Below are positions 1 to 8,115 of a stretch of DNA of 64,000 nucleotides, in pieces (positions within the stretch are counted from its first letter, which is position 1; the number at the start of each line of letters is the position of its first letter). The notes under the pieces were generated by a model. The model searched no databases, had not been told where the DNA came from, and saw nothing but the letters and a program-made list of their open reading frames with translations. Location: positions 62,001 to 126,000 of the forward strand of contig SVGB01000001.1 in assembly GCA_015056565.1 (NCBI GenBank), in the 5' to 3' direction. The position numbers and the translations under genes were made by a program. This stretch comes from Butyrivibrio sp. (GTDB lineage: Bacteria; Bacillota; Clostridia; Lachnospirales; Lachnospiraceae).

Positions 1-2058
1 TCTTTGCAGTTGTTGCCGTGCATCACCATCTGGAAAGCCTTTGTCTTTGACATTGAAATAATCAAGAATATTGGTCGATGAATTCAATGATTGATAATCA
101 TTTGCATTAGCTGAGAAACCATTTGCAGCTATATCATCATGTCCAAAATCTTTAACTATAGTGGTCTTATAAATGGTGCTGACAGATACTGGCGAATTTC
201 CGTTATTAGGTGTGAAATCAACATAGAATTTATATTTATACTCGCCTATTTGCTCTCCACCTGGTGTATTAGTATCTGTACTATTAGATTGATCAACAAA
301 TCTCCAGGACGCTGTTACATTGGGTACTTCCTTTAACACTGGACTTGTAGCCAAAAAGTTTAGCGTATTTCCGGTATATGTCATTACATCATTAAATACT
401 GGATACGTCTCAACAAAACTATCAATTGTATAAGCTCCAGTATTATCTATGACAAAGGACACTGATTTACGGATTATTTTGTTATTACCAGAATGTTTAA
501 AGAACAAATACTGGGCTGCAAGGGGTTTAGTTGCTGATACAACCGCAGAATCTACAAAGTCTGAAGGTGTGGTTGCGTTAACTGGCAATGCCAGTTTATA
601 TCCTGCAGGTGGTTCTATAGTGACCTGATCAACATAGCTGCTCTTTTCAGCTGTACTACCATTATAAGTAGGGTAAACATCTTCAACTACAATAGTCTTT
701 GAAACAGTGTTTGTGTTGAAATTAGTGGTACTCCCAGCAAACTCGATAGTACAAGTTTCACCAACATCGGGATATGTACTAAATGCACTAGAGCTCCCTA
801 CATAGTTATAACTATAATCACTACTTGAAAGATTAGTGCCATCTAAGCTTAGTACAAAATATGGCGCTTGCAAAAGCGAAGTATTAACATAACTAGTAGT
901 ATCATTAGTAAATACCACATCTGAGAAGTTTGCTTTTGCAATAGATACTGTATACGTTCCTATTGCGGCATAGGTAATATCGTCAATATACGTATATTGA
1001 ACTTCAAACGTAACTGTATATTGCCCGGCATTTTTCACCTCATTAGGGCTTATTGAAACATTCTGTACAGATACATTCGTAATACCATATTCTGATGACA
1101 ACTCGTCATCAGCCTTAATAACACCTTCTGAATGAATCAACTCTTGTTCTTTTGCATTATATTCAAGCCCACTATATACTGATGGAATTTCATGGTACAG
1201 ATACTCAAAAGGAACTGGCACGTCAAAGGCTGTCCAGCTGCCTCCTGTATATTTTTTTCCGCTTTGTACAAGGCCATCCGTAACTGCAGTTGGCGCAAGT
1301 GAAAGCATACGCAAATTGTTATTCATTCTCCCCCTTGTAACATTACCTGGGGGTGTTATGTTTGCAGAATCTTCGTCTGTATCCCGATGTTCACCACATT
1401 TCGTGCAGATTCCATTTTCATCAAATGAACACTGCTCTGTTACTTCATAATCACAGTTATTACATCTCTGTATCACATGATATCCGTTATAGGGATCAGT
1501 AGGTTCAGCGGGATTTACGTCAACCAGATCGTGAGCATCTCTTTCCTCCGCAACATAACCACATTCACAAGTTCTCTTTTCCTTACAAGATCCCGGATCT
1601 GGTGTCCAATCACCGATATTGTGTCGCGCTGTCTCAAAGGCGTCACAGCCATCATCTTGGCAATAGCGAATATGCTGTTCTACATTATTTGGATCTAGCT
1701 GCCACTGCCCAAATGAATGCGTATTAGTAGTAGTAGGAGTAGTAGCCTCTCTAATCTCTTCATGTTCGCATTCACTACATACTCTTCTTTCCAGACCATC
1801 ACCATATGGTTCCCAGTCGGAATAAGAATGTGTATCTTCCTGATAATTATCACATTCTTCTATCGTACAAGGCTTTCTATGTGTAGAATCGTCGTAATAC
1901 TGCCATTTATCAGGATAAAGATGATCATGTTCTTCATCCGCATAAGCAAATATAGATCCTATGCCTGTGGCAGTAGAAATAAGGCACAAAACAAGCATTC
2001 CTACGAATACCTTCTTTGCGCCTTTCTTTAGATTACTAAACTGTTTTCTCAATTTCAT
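1..2058 (-). CDS. Secreted repeat-rich surface protein, 3' end cut by window edge
   Basis: The reading frame is open from an ATG at 2058 to the window edge (686 codons seen), so the C-terminus and any wall anchor are missing. An AGGGG ribosome site precedes the ATG. Residues 1-40 form a signal peptide: basic start, hydrophobic core and a likely cut near AYA-DEE. Residues about 45-240 carry repeated Cys-x-x-Cys-like pairs in short segments around HSYSDW/HSFGQW motifs, a pattern common in secreted Firmicute proteins. The rest is Thr/Ser/Asn/Val-rich and beta-strand-like, resembling MBG/Ig-like bacterial surface repeats. The likely role is an extracellular adhesin or wall protein; no enzyme motif is seen. 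It is transcribed from the promoter at 2429-2457 through a long leader. The exact family is uncertain. Confidence 0.8.
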   Translation of the reverse strand, partial: MKLRKQFSNLKKGAKKVFVGMLVLCLISTATGIGSIFAYADEEHDHLYPDKWQYYDDSTHRKPCTIEECDNYQEDTHSYSDWEPYGDGLERRVCSECEHEEIREATTPTTTNTHSFGQWQLDPNNVEQHIRYCQDDGCDAFETARHNIGDWTPDPGSCKEKRTCECGYVAEERDAHDLVDVNPAEPTDPYNGYHVIQRCNNCDYEVTEQCSFDENGICTKCGEHRDTDEDSANITPPGNVTRGRMNNNLRMLSLAPTAVTDGLVQSGKKYTGGSWTAFDVPVPFEYLYHEIPSVYSGLEYNAKEQELIHSEGVIKADDELSSEYGITNVSVQNVSISPNEVKNAGQYTVTFEVQYTYIDDITYAAIGTYTVSIAKANFSDVVFTNDTTSYVNTSLLQAPYFVLSLDGTNLSSSDYSYNYVGSSSAFSTYPDVGETCTIEFAGSTTNFNTNTVSKTIVVEDVYPTYNGSTAEKSSYVDQVTIEPPAGYKLALPVNATTPSDFVDSAVVSATKPLAAQYLFFKHSGNNKIIRKSVSFVIDNTGAYTIDSFVETYPVFNDVMTYTGNTLNFLATSPVLKEVPNVTASWRFVDQSNSTDTNTPGGEQIGEYKYKFYVDFTPNNGNSPVSVSTIYKTTIVKDFGHDDIAANGFSANANDYQSLNSSTNILDYFNVKDKGFPDGDARQQLQR

Positions 2059-2428
2059 AATATTTCCCCTCATAAAGCAAATGCATATAATATGTGTCTA
2101 TTCCACAGTCTATATATGCCTTTTTGATAGAACCTTCATGCATGACCATACAAAACACAGATAAAACCTTACTAAATTCACTCCTTTATATGCGTTTATG
2201 TAATAGGTTCTTGAAAAAAAAGTCTTCTCCGGCAACTTTGAGTAAACTGAGGCATATAAAGACTACATAAATGAAGACATTTATATGATTTCCCAGCTGT
2301 GCTAACTTACCCTGTACCAACTTGCCCGCCACAGCATTTCCTGTTTCACTTATATATATCGGATAAAATGAACCTCAAATACATTGGCACGATCTATAAA
2401 CTTTTCATGTATTATCACCCTGTATATG
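2059..2428 (-). promoter_or_regulatory. Long untranslated leader, about 365 nt
   Basis: This is the only gene-free stretch over 300 bases (with its promoter, 2059-2478). If transcription starts near 2422 from the promoter at 2429-2457, the surface-protein mRNA has a leader of about 365 nt. It is AT-rich with short purine blocks such as AAAGGAG near 2180 and a T-run near 2215. I see no convincing ORF, tRNA or known riboswitch consensus. It may simply be a long 5' UTR or may hold an unrecognised control element. Confidence 0.4.
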
Positions 2429-2457
2429 TTTATACGAATCATCGCGCCAATCGGCAA
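2429..2457 (-). promoter_or_regulatory. Promoter TTGCCG-N17-TATAAA
   Basis: Read on the minus strand, TTGCCG (2457-2452) and TATAAA (2434-2429) are separated by exactly 17 bases, with CG directly before the -10. The same arrangement occurs at 46208-46236 and 51628-51656. It points toward the surface protein gene starting at 2058. Start site and use are inferred. Confidence 0.6.
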
Positions 2458-2478
2458 TAAGGCGTAAATATGCGCATA

Positions 2479-4917
2479 TCACGCAAGTCCAACGTCCTCA
2501 GCATATGGCTCGAAGTCTGACTTGGTGAAGACCTTACCAACCTTAACGAACTCATACTTGATGGCGTTGAGGTAATGCCTCATGTGAACCTCACCATTTG
2601 CATCAGGGTCAGCTGCTGCAAGGAAGGCTGCGTTGAGGATACAGTTCTTGATGTTACCACCAACGAACTCGAACTTCTCAGCAAGGAATCTGATATCCAC
2701 GTCGTCTGCAAGAGGTGTACTCTTTGGAATAGTGGTACGCCACAGCATTTCTCTTGTATCCACATCCGGAAACTGGAACTCAACGATATATTTCATACGT
2801 CTAAAGAACGCAGGGTCGATGTTGTGCTTGTAGTTTGTAGCCAGAACGCAGACACCGTCGTAAGCTTCCATTTCCTGAAGAAGAAGGGCTGTCTTGTTGT
2901 TGGCTGAAGCCTGGTTTGAACCACCGTCGTCAGAACGCTTAGCGAAGATCGTATCACACTCATCGAAGAACAGTACGACGTTACACTTCTTGGCTTCTCT
3001 GAAGATCATGGACAGGGATTTCTCTGTCTCACCGACGTACTTATCTACAACCTTTGAAATATCTACTCTGTAAAGCTCAAGGTTAAGCTCATGGGCAATA
3101 ACCTGAGCCATCATGGATTTACCAGTACCAGGAGCACCGAACAAAAGAACCGTAAGTCCACGGCCGTATGGATATTTCTTGGTGTAATCCCAGTTCTCGT
3201 AAACCTGTTTCCTGTATGTCATCTGCTCGATGGCGTGAGAGATGGTCTCTCTCTGGCTCTCGTTCATGACGATATCTTCAAATCCGAACTTAGCTTCAAC
3301 TCTGGTTGCCTTCTGGGACAGCTCAGAGGACATCTGCGCGTAGCATCCCTTAAAGAGGTTGCCTCTTGATATCTTGTCTTCCTTGTCCATGTTGGAAAGA
3401 GCTTTCGCCTTAACAAGGGCGTCGTGAACCTTACCAGCCGTGAACAGGAACTTCGTAGACATTTCAAGAAGATCCACATCTTCCGCAAGGTCATAACCCT
3501 TTGCAAAGTACTGCCAGCAGGTAAGTCTCTCAGTTGTAGTTGGTGTTGGAAGTTCAAGATCTGTAAATGCCATTTTTGTTACTTCTCTAAAGTCGATGTA
3601 GAGCTTACTCATGGCAAATACCAGGATGTCTTTTTCAGTGAGCTTACTAAAAGCAAGATCCATATATCCGAAGAACTTCTCTTTTTCCTCGTCTCTATAG
3701 GTGAGCTCTGTAAGACAGCAGCAGGCCTTTGCAAGGATACACTCTCTTGTAACAGACCAAAGGGCTCTGTCTACGAACTGATAGTCATAGTTAAACAGCT
3801 TCTTACAGTTGATGGCGATGGCCTTAAGGCCCTTTTCTTTGCAGAAGTGCTTAACGAAGAACTTTCTTCCGCTGCCGTCATCACCGTAGTAATAAAAGAT
3901 CCTTACGCCATCGCCGTAGGAAGTCTTCATAGCTTCAAGTCTTCCCTCGTTGGCCATAACAGGATCAAGTTCTTTATCATCTGTGAGCATGCTGATAAAT
4001 CGGTCGTAATTCTCATCAAGAAGAAGAGGATTTCTACCGAACAGGAAGTCGATTATTCTCTTGTCTGGGGAAACAACTGTTGAAAAAGGCATACTGCCCT
4101 GTACCTGCAGAGGAAGCACCGGAAGGAGTTGCTCAAGGCAGGCACTCATGTCACCATATGCGCCAGTTATGGAAAACTCTGAGCCATAAAAGACCTTGGC
4201 TGCAGACTCGATTGTAGGCGCAGAAAGCATACTGTTTTCGTTGATGATATGGAAAACGCCGGCGTAATCAGTCTGAGTTGAAGAAAGGATTCCGCAGGCA
4301 AAACAGAACTTGGTAAACTGCTCAAACTTAAGACGCTTACACAGCTCATAAAATGGAAGCTCAATGCCCTCAGCCAGTGTAAGCTCTGCTCTCTCATCTA
4401 TTATGCGAAGTCTCTCAAGAACCGGAATCTTGGTATCCTTGTCAATCTCGTCCCAAACTTCCGTCTCTGACTCTTCCTCTTCATCTACGGGATTTTCAGA
4501 TGCGAAATTGCCAAGCAGCCGCATCAGATCATCATCGATGTTGTCATCACCGTCGCTGTCAGAACTGCTGTCATCATCCGATCCAAAGAGGCCTCCAAAG
4601 AGATCCTCAGCGTCCTGTGCATCTTCATCTGTAATATTGTCATCACTGTCAGCTTCATCGGAAGATGATCCAGAAGACTCTCCGCCTCCGAATCTCTCCT
4701 TGTAGGATGCCTGTAGTCTGTTCTTACAGGCGTCTCCAGCCAGCTCAATATCAGGATAAAGCACGTTCTTATAACCACCCTCGCCGTTGGCAAAGGTGAC
4801 CTTCATTTTGGAAATATATGTGTCGAGACAACCGTTTACGCAGTCAAACATGTACTGCATGTACTCGGTATAGTCCCTAAACGGCTTGCCGTTTCTATCC
4901 TGCTCATAACTTCCCAT
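2479..4917 (-). CDS. AAA+ ATPase of the contractile injection system (first of two)
   Basis: This 812-residue protein has a C-terminal AAA+ module of the CDC48/FtsH type. Walker A GAPGTGKS lies near residue 590, Walker B VVLFFDE near 645, and arginine-finger-like RR follows PAFF. The N-terminal 160 residues are very acidic and Ser/Asp-rich; the middle of about 400 residues is helical and unassigned. Afp15/Pvc15-type AAA ATPases are standard eCIS components and are thought to help assembly or loading. The start has AGGGG 9 bases upstream. It is the last gene of the CIS unit; another AAA protein of the same build starts the cluster at 43290. Substrate and exact role are inferred. Confidence 0.9.
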   Translation of the reverse strand: MGSYEQDRNGKPFRDYTEYMQYMFDCVNGCLDTYISKMKVTFANGEGGYKNVLYPDIELAGDACKNRLQASYKERFGGGESSGSSSDEADSDDNITDEDAQDAEDLFGGLFGSDDDSSSDSDGDDNIDDDLMRLLGNFASENPVDEEEESETEVWDEIDKDTKIPVLERLRIIDERAELTLAEGIELPFYELCKRLKFEQFTKFCFACGILSSTQTDYAGVFHIINENSMLSAPTIESAAKVFYGSEFSITGAYGDMSACLEQLLPVLPLQVQGSMPFSTVVSPDKRIIDFLFGRNPLLLDENYDRFISMLTDDKELDPVMANEGRLEAMKTSYGDGVRIFYYYGDDGSGRKFFVKHFCKEKGLKAIAINCKKLFNYDYQFVDRALWSVTRECILAKACCCLTELTYRDEEKEKFFGYMDLAFSKLTEKDILVFAMSKLYIDFREVTKMAFTDLELPTPTTTERLTCWQYFAKGYDLAEDVDLLEMSTKFLFTAGKVHDALVKAKALSNMDKEDKISRGNLFKGCYAQMSSELSQKATRVEAKFGFEDIVMNESQRETISHAIEQMTYRKQVYENWDYTKKYPYGRGLTVLLFGAPGTGKSMMAQVIAHELNLELYRVDISKVVDKYVGETEKSLSMIFREAKKCNVVLFFDECDTIFAKRSDDGGSNQASANNKTALLLQEMEAYDGVCVLATNYKHNIDPAFFRRMKYIVEFQFPDVDTREMLWRTTIPKSTPLADDVDIRFLAEKFEFVGGNIKNCILNAAFLAAADPDANGEVHMRHYLNAIKYEFVKVGKVFTKSDFEPYAEDVGLA

Positions 4918-4955
4918 ATCTTACGCCCCTCATGTTGTCGATATGAATAAATCTA

Positions 4956-5201
4956 TCAGGTTTTAAAAACTGCCCCTTTATCAAATACGCTTTTCGCAGT
5001 ATTAAGGCCAGTCTGTTTAGTTATATCAAATACTCCATGCTCTCCTTCGTTGATGAACGCCATGGGTTTTCGGATATCGTACATGTAGGTCTCTTCACCC
5101 TCTTCACTGTCGATATCCTTCTCTTCATTCTGGATCCTGGCCTTTCTGTTTTTTTCTTTTTCCCTCTCACCGGCCATCATTTCATCAACAAACTTGCGCA
5201 T
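4956..5201 (-). CDS. Small hypothetical protein (81 aa)
   Basis: A short, highly charged protein with a Lys/Glu-rich N-terminal half (likely helix, residues 1-35) and no Cys, signal peptide or membrane segment. An AGAGG site lies upstream of its ATG. It sits between the SH3b envelope protein and the terminal AAA ATPase with gaps of 38 and 15 bases, so it is probably co-transcribed with the CIS genes. It could be an adaptor or chaperone for the ATPase, but nothing in the sequence proves this; I do not recognise the family. Confidence 0.6.
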   Translation of the reverse strand: MRKFVDEMMAGEREKEKNRKARIQNEEKDIDSEEGEETYMYDIRKPMAFINEGEHGVFDITKQTGLNTAKSVFDKGAVFKT

Positions 5202-5216
5202 ATCACTTACCTCTGC

Positions 5217-5966
5217 TTAGCCATTATCAGGCTCTGTGCTGATCTGTGACGAATCTGTCTCAGTTCCTGCCCCTTCAGAAACTTCAGTAGACGCCTCTGC
5301 AGAAGCTTCCTCAGTTCCCTCTGCCACTTCATTCATGCCAAATGTATCTCTGTTAGCTATATGGCTCTCAAAAGGTGCTGAAAGAGAATCTTCCGGTGCA
5401 ACAACCTCTTCCCTGTATTCCTCAGGAAACTCTTCTCTGGTCATCTCGGTAAGAATGAGATAGTCAGTAGAACAGTAACCAGTATTTCCTTTTGCTGAAA
5501 CAACTTTGCACCACTGGTTGCCCGGTTGGATCACATATCCAGTGCTTCCCTTGGCAAGCTTGGCAATAACCTCTGAAAACTCTGAAGGTGATTCCCTAAG
5601 TCTTAAGATAGTAACCGAGGTGTCAACCTTATAAGAAAAATACCTTATCTGTGGCTCAGGCTCCGGTTCTGGCTCAGGTTCTGGTTCCTGAACCACTTCC
5701 GGTTCTGGCTCTACTGATGCCTCTGCAATTGAAGCCATTGTATCCTCAACTACCGGAGGCTCAGCAGCAGGTTCCTCTGCCACCTCTTCAGTCACAGTTT
5801 CGTTGTTATTTATGATTGACTGCTTAAGAACTGCAGTCTCAGCTCCCAATGACTTGTTGGTCCTGTTAAATGCTGATCCGGTCTGCGATAAAAACAGTAA
5901 CGATCCTAAAGCAACAACAGTAAAGAACGTCATTAGGAAATAAAATATCCTTTGGTTGTCTCTCAT
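5217..5966 (-). CDS. Membrane-anchored SH3b-domain protein
   Basis: I place the start at 5966 rather than at the upstream in-frame ATG at 6044, because AGGGGGAAAG directly precedes it and the extra 26 residues would run into the palindrome. The 249-residue product begins with one hydrophobic segment (about residues 8-30, signal anchor), then an acidic Pro/Glu linker with a Glu-Pro run, then a bacterial SH3 domain (about 100-170) with the usual LRESPS, GSTGYV and WCKV..GNTGYC motifs. The tail is Glu/Ser/Thr-rich. SH3b domains generally bind peptidoglycan, so this may tie the CIS to the cell wall; that is inference. The 210-bp palindrome lies 36 bases upstream. Confidence 0.8.
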   Translation of the reverse strand: MRDNQRIFYFLMTFFTVVALGSLLFLSQTGSAFNRTNKSLGAETAVLKQSIINNNETVTEEVAEEPAAEPPVVEDTMASIAEASVEPEPEVVQEPEPEPEPEPEPQIRYFSYKVDTSVTILRLRESPSEFSEVIAKLAKGSTGYVIQPGNQWCKVVSAKGNTGYCSTDYLILTEMTREEFPEEYREEVVAPEDSLSAPFESHIANRDTFGMNEVAEGTEEASAEASTEVSEGAGTETDSSQISTEPDNG

Positions 5967-6002
5967 TCTTTCCCCCTTAATAGAAAGTAGATGTATAAGT
6001 AT

Positions 6003-6212
6003 GTGATGGTAGGGCAAAAGTCCGGTTTGGCGGACCAGTGGCATAAGTTGACATTTTTGTGATTTTAAACCACGAAGTTAAGACCAAGTAATCTCAAGCG
6101 CCTTTGCGCGCAGAGATTGCTGCTCTGGGCTTAACGGAGTGCTCGGTTTAACAGAGCAAAAATGGCAACTTATGCCACTGGCCCGCCAAACCGGACTTTT
6201 GCCCACCATCAC
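6003..6212 (-). repeat. 210-bp near-perfect palindrome, large RNA hairpin candidate
   Basis: Arms at 6003-6059 and about 6157-6212 are complementary over some 55 bases with one bulged base and about three mismatches. Inside are further nested pairs: TTAAACC with GGTTTAA, GTTAAG with CTTAAC, AATCTC with GAGATT, and a GCGC loop stem. The element lies between the GHKL kinase stop (6221-6219) and the SH3b gene start, inside the presumed operon. It could be a palindromic repeat element (REP/MITE-like), an mRNA processing or stabilising structure, or an attenuator. There is no following T-run typical of a terminator. Confidence 0.85.
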
Positions 6213-6218
6213 CCTTGA

Positions 6219-7100
6219 TCAAGTGGTTGGCAGCTGGATATAGATCCCCATTCCGTTGCCCTGTGGGCTGCGGGCATAAATTGTTCCGCCGTAGTGTTCT
6301 ACAATGGCCTTGGCCTGAGTAAGTCCAAGTCCGTTTCCACTGATCCTGTTGGATCCCTGGTAATTAAGCTCAAAGATATGCTTGGTCTCATTCTCAGGAA
6401 GACCCTTACCAGTATCCTTAAGAACAATAAAGATATCATCCTCAATGGCAGAAATTGTGATTACAAGCGTACCCTCTTTCTGCATGTACTTGATGGAGTT
6501 ATCTATAATATTCCTAAACATGATAAGAAGCCTCTTGGCCGATGCATGTACCATCAGCCTGTCAGAGGCACTTGATATATTGACCCTAAGACCTGCCTTG
6601 TGGGCAGCTTCCTCAAGCTCTTTTATAGCCCTTCTTGCAATCTCGATGATGTCGACGTTGGCTGCATCATCATCCTCCTCAGGAGGAAGAAGGCTTTCAA
6701 ATTCATTTTTAACAGAGGCAGCATTTTTTTCGCTGTTTTCCTTGTTTTCCTCTTTGTACTTCTCAAAATCAGCCTTGACAACTTCAAGCTCTTTTTCAAG
6801 CTCATCAGCTCTCTGGCTGCTCTCTTCAATGGCCTTATCCTTTTCTGAAACAAGAGTCTCATAGTCTTTTGAGAGCTGTTCTTTTTCTGCTGTAAGCATC
6901 CCTATTTCCTGCTGCAAATGCTCAGCTCCCGTGTAGTCGTTATGTCTTTGATAGCACTGCATTGAAAAATATGCAATTGACAATGAAAAGCCTAAAAATA
7001 GCAGAACTATCAGCGTAAGACTGAAGAAGAAAAATCCTACAATTGTCAGAACATAAAAGATACAAGCTGCTACTAGTGAGATTTTCTGGTTCTTGGTCAT
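6219..7100 (-). CDS. Membrane GHKL (histidine-kinase-like) ATPase
   Basis: The 293-residue protein has two adjacent hydrophobic segments (residues about 8-50), a long coiled coil (60-130) and a C-terminal HATPase domain. The N box NIIDNSIKY, G1 DTGKGLP, F box and G2 GNGLGL are all present, so ATP binding is likely. No convincing HisKA/DHp phospho-acceptor motif is seen between coil and ATPase, which is odd for a classical sensor kinase. It may phosphorylate a partner protein, for example the STAS protein encoded two genes upstream, as RsbW-type kinases do; this is inference. It follows the FtsE-like gene with a 38-base gap and an AGGGGG site. The large palindrome begins 6 bases after its stop. 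Confidence 0.82.
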   Translation of the reverse strand: MTKNQKISLVAACIFYVLTIVGFFFFSLTLIVLLFLGFSLSIAYFSMQCYQRHNDYTGAEHLQQEIGMLTAEKEQLSKDYETLVSEKDKAIEESSQRADELEKELEVVKADFEKYKEENKENSEKNAASVKNEFESLLPPEEDDDAANVDIIEIARRAIKELEEAAHKAGLRVNISSASDRLMVHASAKRLLIMFRNIIDNSIKYMQKEGTLVITISAIEDDIFIVLKDTGKGLPENETKHIFELNYQGSNRISGNGLGLTQAKAIVEHYGGTIYARSPQGNGMGIYIQLPTT

Positions 7101-7138
7101 CTATGTACTTTCCCCCTAAAGAATAATAGATTCAATAT

Positions 7139-7798
7139 TTATGCTTTTACCAAATTATCAAGATCGATCCGTCTGCGTCCAGGCCTTTCTGCTGCCGCAA
7201 TATCATGGGTTGCCATCACTATCGTGATGCCCTGGCCGTTTACCACATCTAAAAGTCTGTTTATCTCTGCGCTGGAAGATGGATCAAGGTTTCCAGTTGG
7301 CTCATCCACTAAAAGTATCCCCGGATTATTGATGATGGCCCTGGCAAGGCAGACCTTTTGCTGCTCTCCGCCGCTCATCTGTTTGGGAAACCTTTTGTGA
7401 AGAGCGTCTATCCCCAGCATTGTAAGAACATCCACGATCTTCTTTTCTGCTTCTTTATATGAACCTCCTGTGGCCAGGATTGCTGACATGAGATTGTCAT
7501 AGACACTGCTCTCTTGTATCAGCCTAAAGTCCTGGAACAAAACGCCGATACTGCGCCTGTAAAAAGGAATGTCCTTGCGGCCGATCTTACTGATGTCCTT
7601 GCCGTCCACAAAGATAGTTCCGCTGTCAGGCTCAGTCTCTTTAAGCAGCATCTTTATAAGCGTGGTCTTACCTGATCCACTTTCTCCAGTAAGGACCACA
7701 AATTCCCCTTTTCCGATCTCCTCGGAGAAATCCTCATAGACTAAAACCTTGCCGTCTTCATTTTCATACTTTTTAGTCACGTGAGAAAAAGATATCAT
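7139..7798 (-). CDS. FtsE-like ABC ATPase without an FtsX partner
   Basis: This is a complete 219-residue ABC ATPase: Walker A GESGSGKT (about residue 39), Q-loop FQDFRL, signature MSGGEQQ, Walker B ILLVDEP, and H-loop ATHD. Length and the LIKMLLKE..PDSG and QDFRLI blocks match the FtsE/LolD group. FtsE normally pairs with the membrane protein FtsX and controls cell-wall hydrolases. No FtsX or other permease is encoded nearby. Its start overlaps the STAS gene end by four bases (ATGA), so the two are translationally coupled. It may work with the genome's FtsX elsewhere or with a CIS membrane protein, perhaps to open the wall locally; that is speculation. Confidence 0.85.
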   Translation of the reverse strand: MISFSHVTKKYENEDGKVLVYEDFSEEIGKGEFVVLTGESGSGKTTLIKMLLKETEPDSGTIFVDGKDISKIGRKDIPFYRRSIGVLFQDFRLIQESSVYDNLMSAILATGGSYKEAEKKIVDVLTMLGIDALHKRFPKQMSGGEQQKVCLARAIINNPGILLVDEPTGNLDPSSSAEINRLLDVVNGQGITIVMATHDIAAAERPGRRRIDLDNLVKA

Positions 7799-8094
7799 TG
7801 TATGGTCAGCACCTTCTGAAGTCCTGTCACCCTGAACACTTCCACTACAGCATCACTTGCATTGATGATAAGGAACTTACCACCCTTAGAGCCTGCGGTC
7901 TTTTGCCCTATCAAAAGAGCCCTGAGTCCTGCACTGGAGATGTAAGGAACATCCGCAAAATTAAGTATTACATTTGGGCATTTCTGAAACGCCTTCAAAA
8001 CTTCATTTTGCAGTTCCGGACTGGATACTGCATCAATCTTGCCATGAAGATTGAGTTGAAGCTTATCATCGCTTCTGCTTTCGTCAATTGTCAT
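7795..8094 (-). CDS. STAS-domain anti-anti-sigma-type switch protein
   Basis: At 99 residues this is a single STAS domain of SpoIIAA/RsbV length. The switch motif YISSAGLRALL holds the conserved serine that RsbW-type kinases phosphorylate and SpoIIE/RsbU phosphatases dephosphorylate. It lies inside the CIS operon, directly after the tail-I-like protein and overlapping the FtsE-like gene. Candidate partners in the window are the GHKL kinase (6219-7100), the SpoIIE phosphatase (44273-45973) and the RsbW-like tandem protein (52822-54030). A STAS switch among structural CIS genes suggests control of assembly or firing. A second STAS gene is at 52504-52800. Confidence 0.88.
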   Translation of the reverse strand: MTIDESRSDDKLQLNLHGKIDAVSSPELQNEVLKAFQKCPNVILNFADVPYISSAGLRALLIGQKTAGSKGGKFLIINASDAVVEVFRVTGLQKVLTIQ

Positions 8095-8115
8095 TTCCGT
8101 ATTTCTCCTAAGTAC

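Noticed and set aside
2059..2428. Cyclic-di-GMP or other known riboswitch in the long leader
   Set aside because: I could not match the conserved core of any riboswitch class I know; the region is simply AT-rich.
3424..4083. Plus-strand 219-codon frame opposite the AAA ATPase
   Set aside because: It lies fully inside a strongly supported minus-strand gene with Walker motifs, has no ribosome site and no recognisable motif.
5967..6044. Longer start for the SH3b protein at 6044
   Set aside because: The upstream ATG lies in the palindrome, has no ribosome site and would put a non-signal sequence before the membrane segment.
7139..7798. FtsEX pair
   Set aside because: No FtsX-like membrane protein is encoded on either side; only the ATPase is present.
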